A stretch of DNA of 64,000 nucleotides from Aphrocallistes beatrix. Lineage: Eukaryota; Porifera; Hexactinellida; Sceptrulophora; Aphrocallistidae. The position numbers were made by a program, and so were the translations under genes. The stretch lies in the NCBI GenBank assembly GCA_963281255.1, contig OY725500.1, positions 868,001-932,000 on the forward strand. Direction: 5' to 3'. The notes under the pieces were generated by a model. That model was given only the letters and a program-made list of their open reading frames with translations, was not told where the DNA came from and did not search any database. Shown one piece after another: positions 54,664 to 64,000 of this stretch. Each line of letters starts with the position of its first letter. Positions within the stretch are counted from its first letter, which is position 1.

Positions 54664-54770
54664 GTTTTTTTCTATTTATAGTAAATACCCTTTTTATGGC
54701 TTCCCCGCCCAAAATGGTTTAAACCTGAAATGATGCGATACATTCCAGGTGCAACGGAGAGTTTTAATTC
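54664..54770. repeat. dispersed repeat, second copy of 22659-22765
   Basis: See 22659-22765; shared blocks CCCCGCCCAAAATGG and ACATTCCAGG. Confidence 0.6.
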
Positions 54771-54772
54771 TC

Positions 54773-56603
54773 AAAATGATTTGAGTTGATGTGGTGTATT
54801 TGAATATGCTAATCGACTTTGATTCTAGTAGTCTCCATTTTACCTTTTATAGTAAAAATCAGTCACTCTACTGTTTATCAGACATTTCTTCTAAGAATAA
54901 ATCATCAGATAATTGATACTGACCAACTTTTGCTTGTTAGCATATTTCAATTCTTGGAAGTGATGCCAGCAGTATTCATCATAACATCACGTAGCTAGCA
55001 CATGCTGTACCACATAGGTTTTTGGATCGATTGTGAATTATTCTATTTCCTGCTTTCTATACATGCAAGTACAATATTTTCTCAGCGGCACGAGTAATTC
55101 AAGTCTCACAGCAAAATGAAGACTCGTCATGATCTGAGGTAACTTTTTCCATTTTTAGAGCTTTTAACCATAAATAACAGCAGACAAATGGAAGGATACT
55201 GATAAAGCTGTTCATTGTGTTTTCGCGCTTACAGTATATTGTGCTGTATACTGAGCATCAACAATATTAAAACGATATAAACAATGATATATGATGTTCA
55301 ATGTTATCATCAACCTTACCCACAGCTACTATATTAATGCACTAGATTTCAAGAAAAGAAGTTATTCTAAATGCAGAAATATTCATTTTGCCACACACTT
55401 TGCACGGTCAGAAACTAACTGACGGAGTGGAAGAACATTAATCTACCAACAAAGTTTATAAATAAATACATGATGAGTTGATTGGATAAATTATCTCATT
55501 ATTTTCGGAAGAAGTCGTTTGCAAAATTTAAAATTGTGTAAATTGACGACCAATGTGTACTTTTCTTAGTTGACAGTTACAGATCACAAAAGCCATGAAG
55601 TCTATATACCCATTCTTCGTGAGTATTTATTCATTGGAAAGAATTGTAGGTTTCCACGCCCCACATTTGATTATTTATCAAGCCCTTGTTTATTAATGAA
55701 ATCTCAAGGCACAGATGCAGAAAACATCTCTCGGTATCTCTCTAAGGGATTACAATACACAGTCGAATTCATTTTATTTTGTCCAATTCATTTCATAATC
55801 TACGCAACAAGAAAACGACGGACAAAAACCCCGACTTCGATTGTACACTAAATTGGGATCGCTCGTCAGGATAAGGTATACCTTCCTATATGAACTACAC
55901 TTTGTATTCTGTAGACGTTCCATTAAATTATTTTTAGAATACAATATTTTCCACTGCACAACATTCAAGGGAAAGTACCTATGTATAGCCTAATATACTA
56001 CGTAATTCGTATATGATATATTGCAATATTGTTAGCTTACTTCAGTTTCCCAACTTGGGTCCAACTCGAAGTGGAAAAGTTATAACAGTAAGAGTTCCAT
56101 TTGCAAATAATCAATAATTAATTATTTTAAGTTTTATAAAGATAAAATTATTTAATTACGAGCTCTTTGGGCTCGGTTGCTTTCAGACGGGAACTCACTC
56201 ACGAAGACCAGTTTAATATTTTTGTGGAATTTCGCTGTTAAATAGTTCTATTATGAGTATTTCTCGCTGTATCAATGTTCCGCGCTGAGCAAGCATTTGC
56301 ACAAGATAGGAATTCGGTAGAAATTGAATAATTCAAGTCGATCAAAAAACCTAACCAGAACAGCATTATATGCTATCCATGTGATGTTGTGATGAATGCT
56401 GCGACGAGCATATGGCAATACTTCCAAGAATTAAATATGCAAACTAGCAAAAATTGGTCAGTATCAATTATCTGACGTTCTGTTCTTAGAAGAAAATGTT
56501 TGATATGGCAGACAGTAACTGATATTTATACTATAAAAGGTGTAGTGGAGACTAAGTTGATCAATAGATTCAATTACAGTCACTCTCAACTCAAATCATT
56601 TTT
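54773..56603. mobile_element. 1.8 kb element with about 230-bp inverted ends
   Basis: The left arm (54773 to about 55010) starts AAAATGATTTGAGTTGA; the right arm (about 56345-56603) ends TCAACTCAAATCATTTT. They pair over most of their length, roughly 75-80% by eye, e.g. CAGATAATTGATACTGACCA against TGGTCAGTATCAATTATCTG. The 1.3 kb interior has no recognisable transposase; the only longer open frame (about 55570-55851) begins without ATG and looks like chance. Confidence 0.75.
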
Positions 56604-56935
56604 AGATTTAATTATATTTGGTCACTGCTTGAGTAATATTGAGTTTATCTAGTATATCTTCAATTCCACGCTCCCGTATAAATGATAAGATAGTGTTGTT
56701 GTTGTCGCGTTGATGAATACCTCTAACTATTAATGGGGACTGGGAATCTAATAAACAACATAATTATCGATTAGATTTAAAATTGAGAAAATATTTCCCA
56801 TTTCCCCAGAATCCGCCAGTATACCTTGCAATTGTATCATAGGAAGGAATTTGCATGATCTCGTCATTTAGATAACATAAACATCATTCTTATGCAAACT
56901 TTTAATTTTAATAGCACTATTGTACAAGTGAAGAG
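56604..56935. other. upstream of ferritin-like gene 3
   Basis: The last 50 bp (TTATGCAAACTTTTAATTTT ... AAGTGAAGAG) are shared with the two other ferritin-like genes, so they probably hold promoter or 5' leader elements. Confidence 0.45.
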
Positions 56936-59900
56936 ATGGCAACAGAGAGTTCTAAAGGCGAATCGGTGCTAAAAAGTAAGTTCTAGCTCTAAAGAATTAT
57001 ATAATATCAATTTATTTATTCATTCAATTACTGTAGACTTACTTTTCGCAATGAAACTTTTATTTTCAAGTAATACCCCCCCCCCCTTACAATAATATCC
57101 ACTAGCGTAGAGAAGGGGGAACAGGGGGAGCGACACGGCGGTACTGACCATTTACTGACTATGGGGACGCAGTTTAAATCATTATTGGCAGTAGCAGTAT
57201 GCAATACTCGTACTTATCGTAAATCCTTACTATTAAAACACGTGTAATGTACTAGTATGTATATATGCATATATACTATATATATATATATCTCTGTAAC
57301 GAATTGATTGAATAAACTGCGAGGCACAGAAAGCTGATTTTTGGCATGTTGGAGTCTTTTGGCTATGGCTCCACTAAGTTCTGATCTCAGACCAAAATGT
57401 CGACTCATCATGGAATTATGACGTCATTGTCACCTTTTTATAATTAGAAAGTTCAGTTTTTCGACTATAACTCATCCATTTTAAGTGATAGAAGGCTGAA
57501 ATTTTAATAAATTGTGTATATTAATGTTATTCATATATTATACAGCTCAAAAAATGATAACTCATCATTCTGTTATGGCGTCATTATTACGCATCAAACA
57601 CAATTTATGATCCAGAGGGGGCGACTTTCTAATAGTTGATGCAGGATTTTGAGAATGCATGATTTAACGATTATTCTCGAGTATAATAGGATAGTAATTT
57701 GCGTACTCAATGTAATACTATAAGGCTTCACAATTAGACTTTTCTGCAGTTTCATAATTAACCAAAGTGTGAAAAGTGAAAAGACTATTTCTAATGTAAT
57801 TTGTGAATTATATGGGGATGCGGAATAAGTTTGAAAGTTGAAGTAGGAATAAGTCCGAAAAATGAAGTAGGAATAAGTTTGAAAGGCCTCAAGGTAAAAA
57901 TAAGTTAGAAAATATTCCTAAAGTAGGAAAAGATCGGAAACCCAATACACTTCTGAAAACGCAGCTTTTTATGTTTTGGAATAGTCTTAAATGGGGCCCA
58001 AAGTGGCATTTTTATCTGAGAGTAGATGGCAAAGATTTTTGTGGTAGGATTTAGCATTGAGTGGAGAGGATTTTCAACTTTAGAATTTGTACGCATATAA
58101 CCCTTCTGAAAAAGCAGCATTTTATGTTTCAACTTGGGATAGGATTTTCGAAATTATTCCTACTTGGAGACCTTTCGAACTTATTTCTTTTTTAAACTTA
58201 TATCTTTTCAGACTTGTTCTGACGACCCAATTACACACAGAAATACCTTTATTGGAGTGTTGTTAACAAATTAGTAATAGAATACTATTCGTTGGAGTAT
58301 ACGTTATCAATCCCAGAAGAAAATGTACCAGATCCTGGGGGGGACGGGATTGCAAATTTTAATCCCGGAAAACGTGCTGGGATCCCGGATCATTTTATAT
58401 GCACTATCAAAATTCAAATTTTCCTCGCGCGCTCCATGCATACCCTAATGTTTGTACTGAACTCAGGATATTTCGTCGCACATTGTTCACCTTTGTTTTT
58501 AACTAAAAATGCGTGCCTATTTTCACTTCGATTCTAGCACTATTGCAACTGAAAAATGCCTCAATACTCTCAAGGGAACTTGGTTCCTCGAACAAAAAAA
58601 AAATCGCTCCCCCTTCAGCGTGAAAAATGCTACTTTCACTTTACTTTCGATTTCACACAGTTCCAAACTAAAAAAACACTTTTCACTTTGATTGATCAGT
58701 GGACTTACGACGAAATGTCCAGCGATAAATGCCCAGCGACGAAGTATCTGATTACCATTTGTATTAGTACATTTTCCTGAAATTCATAGATTAATTGCAT
58801 ATGTTGGCTACCATGGCTTTAAAACACTCGAATAGACATTGATATTATAATTTTTTTATTTCAAAATATCTTTTATTATTTATAGTGGGTGCGGATTTGA
58901 TTGGATATTAATTTTTACATGGGGAAAATAAGAGAGGTTCGGAGTCCTTATTCTATTAAATGGCGCTATAAATCATATTTTTCCCCTTCAACATAATTCG
59001 GAAGTCGGCGTCACTGGGGGGAAACAAATTGAAGGTGTTATGGCATAAAATGTAGCTTTGTCAATTGTATAGATACGAAATTAACTGTTCATCAGATTTT
59101 TGAAAGAGCTCTAGAATATTACTCTTCATCGCCAAAAGTATGTAGACGAGCCATGATAAAGTCAGGACACTTGAGTCTTGCGGGACATGGCGTGATGGAA
59201 TAGAAAAGTATTAGGCATGTAATCTATAAAAACGGGATATAGTGGAGAAATTTAATGCATAAACTGGGAATTCATTAAAATTGCTCAATAGAAGAATGTA
59301 AAGCGGGATGTCCCGCCAACAACGGAACGGGTAGCATGTATGAGAAGGGTTAGTTGTCATTAGTACAGTAAACAAATGTCCTCTGACAAACAATGACTTT
59401 AGTTCTAATATATGTATATAAACACCAGCATACGTGTCCCGTATTTTAGTCAAAACCCGGGATATCCTGCAGCTGTCCCGTCCTATTCCGGATTTTAGTA
59501 TGAACCATTGTTTAAGTGTTGTATGTACTAAGATGAGTTACTTCCTGCTATCACACTATATTATTATCAAATCCATAACAATATTAGTGTGTCATTGCAG
59601 ATCAGTATATTCAGGAATTTCATACATACATGCTAACTTCTTCAAGGAAAAAAAGGACATAAGTAGTATTTTATCGGGATATTGAGCTATTTAGCGAGAC
59701 ATAGTATATTTATAATGCTATAAACTGAAAAGTGGGATCATTCTACTTTTTGGGACGTTTTCTCGAGACATTGCTTTCAAAGTATGTCCGAAAATACGGG
59801 ATAGTTGGCAAGTATACAATTTTGAGCATCTGAGCAATGTCCACCATCACAGCCCACCCAATGAATGCTTTGGTGACTTTCACACGGCCATTCACACACG

Positions 59901-62900
59901 ACAGTATTCAATTGTTACTTCACATCTTAGCGCCTAACCGGGGGGCTGGTTCGCATTAGTCTCTTCCCTAACCTATCGAGCAAATAGAATTATAATTATA
60001 TTATGTCCTCCTCAACGCGGCTGTTTATGATCTACGTACCTTCGGATCATAATCTACGTACTTTTAGTCACCTGACACCTAGGGGAGACCAATCATTCCA
60101 GAGTGGTCCATATAATTCAGTATAACTCTGAAATATTGGTTCCGGGGTTCAAATATTTCAAAATATAAGGACCGGGGAGAAGCATTCTGGGGGTTCAAAT
60201 TTTTGCCTATTTGCATGCGAATTGTAGTCTTAATACCTCATTATTCGAGGGGAGGCTACTATCTATGTACTCCTCTACTAGAATTATTCGTACACACTGA
60301 TATTTTCCATTGGAATTGTTTTAATACTAATCTATTTATGAAGTCAATAGCATTTACAGGTAGACCTCCGAAATGCGGCACTTTTGGGAGTAACGCTTGT
60401 GCCGGATCTTCGGAGGTTGCACCTATATAGCAATAAATTATATAGTAAATGACTTTAATTTGGCATAAAAGTTTAGAAGTAGTCACAAGTAATGATAAGT
60501 TAATAAAGATTTTGCTGAAGTGAGGGGAAAAAATTAATCGGGGAGCAGGGTATCCATTAAAGGTACTACGCATATACCTACTGTTTATTTGGACCTAAAA
60601 TATATAGAGATAAAATGAAAGTTGTAGACACCCTAACTTCGAGTGGACTTCTCTAGATAGTTAAGTTAATATATTAAATATTGTTAATTAAATTGCTGAG
60701 TAAAATATTAGATAAAAACTACAAATATTTTTGGACATAAGTGTGCGTTTGCCAGACAGTGTCGCATTTCGGAGGTAATTTTACATTGAAAATGTCAATC
60801 CTGAGTTTACTTAACTGCCGTATTTCAGAAGTGCCGCTTTGAGAGGCTTACCTATAACCATTAACAAAAACCAAATTTTGCTTCAAATTTATTCGCTTCA
60901 AATTCAAATTACTCTCCTTATTAGGATCCATAGAGAAGTAATGAGATGTAACAGAATCTGAGAATATTAAAAATAAGCATGTGAACAGTATTATTATCAT
61001 ATAGGAAGTATTATATTGCGGATTATATGATATAATTTCTTAGTGTCTACAATATACTTGTATGTATACTTTTTAACATTAAAATTTTAGTGCAGCTCCT
61101 AGATAGGAGATGCTTTATGTCATGATCGACGTGCGATATCCGTCTTTACGTACAAGAAATATGTTGATACCTATTAATTACTATTGATTTAGTTTGGAAG
61201 TAGAGACACATATAGGATTAGTTTTTGCATCCAATTTAAAATTTTGATGAACAATGTTTCTCTAGGCACTCGATTGCTCCTGGATTCGCAACTAGCCAAA
61301 ACAGAGAACATAATCGGACATTTAGTCAGCAAATATGATAAAAAGCATCCAGAAGTGATTTCAGCTATCAGTGATCATCTTCACAACATGAAACCATTCG
61401 TGTTAAAGCTGAAGGCTGAAAAAGCCAAGTCTCTAACAGAAATCCAAACCATCAACCAGCTAAGAGAAGCTCTACAGATCGCAATTGAGTTAGAATTGAC
61501 TGTCATGTTTGAATATTTGTTCGCTTGCTTCAGTGTCATCAACAACTCGGATGAAGTTGAGAAAAAAGATGTTAATTCAGCTTATAGTTCTGAAATTCGC
61601 AGAGAATACAAAAACCAATTCATCATCATCTGCATTCAAGAGATGCAACATTTCAGAATGGCCAGCGACATGCTCATCTCAATCGGAGGAGTTCCAGACT
61701 TGCAAAAGGTCAAATTTCCTTCCAGTTATGGAGAAAGTCATATGCCAACAAAGTTAACTCGTTTGAACCTGGTGTCATTGTTACGTTTCGCAAAAAATGA
61801 AGAGCCATACCCTGAAGATCAATCACAACCTCAACCAAAGCCAGGATTCATAGATTTTTGGGATCAAGGGCAAGATAAGAAGGAGGATGATTTCGCCTAT
61901 CTAAATATCGCACAACTTTACAATGCTATTTACAATGGTTTTAAAACGATCCATGGGCAAATTGGAGACATGATGTTTACTATGAAACCGAACATGCAAC
62001 CGATCATACAGCAGTACACTGATGTTGACAGCTGTTTAAAAGATATCACGACAATCGAGACACAAGGAGAAGGTGCAGAAGGGGGAAAGCTGTACTACGA
62101 GGCTATTCATGATTTAATTGAATGGGTCAAAAATGTGAAGTTTCCTGATTCCTTGCCAGAAGATAAAAAGAAAAAGGGCGGAGAGTTACGCACAGAACTG
62201 TTGAAAATTGGACAGAGATTGTTGGGGGAAATTGATGAAACACTCCTGCTACTACAAGACGTAAACCGTGCAATTAAACTATTAGATGAATGGGAAGACT
62301 TAGGTTTACCCTCCCCACCGATTACTAAGAATAAATTTTTGGATCTTTTAAAAATTGAACCATCACATTGGGGTAGATTCCTTGTAATGATCATCAATTA
62401 CCTCACTCTAATGAAAAGTGAGAAGAAGAATGATGAGGACTTTAGTGCATTATTTTCCCGTCCATCAATGCCTGCTCCCAAAAAGGAATACACAGAAGCA
62501 ACAGGAAAAGTTATTAAGATCGCAAACACATCCTTTCACCTCCTTCTCAAAATATTGGAAGGTTCAATGGTTGCCATTCCCGAAGAACTAAATGATAAAT
62601 ACAAAATAACTCAACGGTACAACAACATCAGATTCTATCCTATCATGACAGTGCTTATTTATCCATTGGGAGAGATCCTCAGTTACTTCCAACTGAGTGA
62701 GGATGAGAAGAAATGCACAGCTGGTTTCCCGTTTATGCCCAATGAAAACGATTCCACACTCGTCGATCCACTCGATAAGTTTCAAGATGTTGTACTGACA
62801 CTGAAAATGCTCCATGATGATAGTCTCAAATACTTTACTCAAGATTTCTATGATAATCTGGACTCATCAGTTGGTATGTGGCTTACAGACAACAAAGCTG

Positions 62901-64000
62901 TCGTTAAGCGAGTTGGTGTTCTACTGAAGAATGTTCAAAAAACTATCCGAGTTTTGTATTTGGGAATGACTAATGGTCTTTCTCCGAAGGCTCCACCCAG
63001 TGATAAAAAACCAACCGGTGATAAAATACCTTCCAAGGAAATATTCTACACAGACAAATATTACCTTAACATTGAGTTTAATGGACGTGCCATTTTCAAG
63101 CAACCTTCTGACCCAGATCCAACTTTTGACACTAGGGGATTCAGTGGGAATATGTTTATGTATGAATTTCCTGGCGATCCTGACAACGATAATTCTTTCT
63201 ACACTCAAAACAAAAATCTCTACCCTCATGACGAGACGAAACAATTTACAAGAGATTATGTTCCAGATGCATTTTACGAAGGTGTGAAAATAACAGCTGC
63301 AAAACTAGTCTATCCCTGTTATTATGAAGCAACTGAGGAAAAAAATAAAGAAATGAAGGAGATCGAACAACTCCTTGAGAATGAACTTGTGAACTCTGAT
63401 TTCTGTTTCTATCCATTGGAGAATAATGGCGTTACTTATAAGCCAACTATTCCTCAACTCAACTACGCGATCACAAGACATATAGCCGTAGATCCGATAT
63501 TCGTTGGTTTTCAATCAAACACTGGAAGCTTCAATGTTAGAAGAGCTAACCTGATAAGAAATCCTGAGACTAACAAACCCGATGCTTCAATTGACTTCAT
63601 CACTGCATGTTTAGAGCTAAGTGACAATTTCGCTGCATATCCAGAAATCATTGATGATCGTATACCGAAAAGCGGAGGCTATAATGCCTGGAAGGATCCT
63701 TTTAGTGGAAATTGCGGTGGTTTGCTAAATACCAACACTATCAATGCTAATAGTGGAGCAGGCCAGTTCAAATGGGATTTTTATACCCTTATATTGAAAC
63801 GACTTGACAATATTGAAAAGGATATCAAAGAGATTGTTGATAGATATCCCAGTGATCCGTTAGCTTCACTGATATTGGCTTTTATCCATTTTTACTCCTC
63901 AAAACTGATCGTTCTTGCCCTAATGACTGGGATGCAACCTGAAGATAGGAATAGACTGTCATACCTTTGCTCGAGATATCTCCAATTGACACAAATCAAA
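56936..64000 (+). CDS. ferritin-like domain protein of the VioB/RebD type, gene 3 (runs off right edge)
   Basis: Exon 1 56936-56975 (MATESSKGESVLK; donor AAAA|GTAAGT) joins exon 2 at 61266 (TCTAG|GCACTC) in the same phase as gene 1; exon 2 appears open to 64000, giving about 925 residues so far. The ferritin-like helices are intact (LREALQIAIELELTVMFEYL, CIQEMQHFRMASDMLISIGG, LNIAQLYNAIYNGF). The Glu of gene 1's LYEAI is Asn here, a possible ligand change. The DPDPTFDTRGFSG block is conserved and segments differ by substitutions or whole-codon changes (e.g. YPHDETKQFTRDY), so the copy looks functional and diverged. Intron 1 is 4.3 kb, packed with repeats. The last residues seen (SYLCSRYLQLTQIK) align with gene 1 about 85 residues before its end. 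Confidence 0.8.
57217..57605 (+). mobile_element. Helitron-like repeat, copy C (single, 3' truncated)
   Basis: Starts TCCTTACTATTAAAACACGT (57222), TA tract, GTAACGAATTGATTGAATAA, and continues collinear with copy A to ATTACGCATCAAA. It lacks the 3' hairpin. In intron 1 of ferritin-like gene 3, as copy A is in intron 1 of gene 1. Confidence 0.7.
57816..58227. mobile_element. MITE with GGAATAAGTTTGAAAG ends
   Basis: Left end GCGGAATAAGTTTGAAAG with tandem AGTAGGAATAAGT units; the right end has the inverted counterparts TTATTCCTACTT, CTTTCGAACTTATT and CAGACTTGTTC. About 410 bp, non-coding, in intron 1. Confidence 0.65.
58330..58760. other. intron stretch with fragments of other repeats
   Basis: 58338-58392 has GGGATTGCAAATTTTAATCC and GGGATCCCGG, related to the hAT-like MITE at 53852. 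58468-58740 carries ATTTCGTCGCAC and GACGAAATGTCC, related to 13284-13420. No exon seen. 58760-59130 shows nothing. Confidence 0.45.
59130..59818. mobile_element. CATACTTGCCAAC-family elements, adjacent copies
   Basis: 59130-59342 (GCGGGACATGGCGTGATGG, GCGGGATGTCCCGCC, ending GGGTAGCATGTA) and 59427-59818 (starting CAGCATACGTGTCCCGTATT, ending GGGATAGTTGGCAAGTATAC) are related to 30520-30718 and 52769-52996. Both are diverged. Confidence 0.55.
60357..60857. mobile_element. MITE with CAGGTAGACCTCCGAAATGC-like ends
   Basis: Left end ACAGGTAGACCTCCGAAATG then CGGCACTTTTGGGAG; right end CAGAAGTGCCGCTTTGAGAG then GCTTACCTATA, an imperfect inverted repeat. An internal GTCGCATTTCGGAGGTAA is a further copy of the motif. 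Non-coding, in intron 1. Confidence 0.7.
60858..61265. other. end of intron 1 of ferritin-like gene 3
   Basis: AT-rich, no repeat recognised; ends with the acceptor GTTTCTCTAG. Confidence 0.5.

Noticed and set aside
55570-55851. Open frame of 93 codons inside the long-inverted-repeat element
   Set aside because: Starts at TTG, has no recognisable domain, and ATGs inside fall in other frames; probably chance.
1-64000. Retroviral, LTR, Polinton or other virus-like sequence
   Set aside because: No reverse transcriptase, integrase, capsid, envelope or LTR pair was seen; the mobile sequences are DNA transposons, MITEs and Helitron-like repeats.

Overview
This is nuclear DNA of an animal, probably an early-branching invertebrate; a sponge is my best guess, but nothing here proves it. 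Reasons: spliced genes with GT/AG borders, two clearly animal genes (OFD1, a centriole/cilium protein, and TMEM63/CSC1, an osmosensitive channel), an AT-rich base composition, many hAT-type and hairpin MITEs, and a Helitron-like repeat family. I saw no bacterial operons, no RNA genes and no retroviral or reverse-transcriptase sequence.

Layout. (1) 1-4.4 kb: five in-phase exons of an unrecognised gene on the minus strand, running off the left edge. (2) 4.4-6.3 kb: transposon debris. (3) 6.35-9.69 kb: OFD1 in two exons, minus strand. (4) 10.2-10.9 kb: an inverted minisatellite. (5) 11.3-20.7 kb: four tandem genes (+) for coiled-coil/NHL-propeller proteins, each with the same TATA-like promoter, with two broken pieces of a PPxY membrane-protein gene between them. 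(6) 21.2-33.8 kb: eight small membrane-protein genes, most with a PPSY...PPPY cytoplasmic tail, plus a multi-pass membrane gene with an in-frame TGA and a decayed hAT transposon. (7) 34.7-39.8 kb: a two-exon gene for a 1008-residue protein with a VioB/RebD-type ferritin-like domain, followed by a 5.3 kb satellite of 11-bp units (40.05-45.36 kb). (8) 46.2-48.65 kb: TMEM63, minus strand. (9) 50.8-64 kb: a broken second and an apparently intact third copy of the ferritin-like gene (the last runs off the right edge), embedded in nested repeats.

The three local gene families (NHL propellers, PPxY membrane proteins, ferritin-like proteins) have all expanded in tandem. NHL and PPxY genes lie convergently and may have been duplicated as a pair. 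PPxY tails usually recruit NEDD4-type ubiquitin ligases and NHL propellers are typical of TRIM-type ligases, so a shared membrane/ubiquitin role is possible, but that is inference. The ferritin-like domain is best known from bacterial bis-indole biosynthesis and is the best candidate for transferred chemistry.
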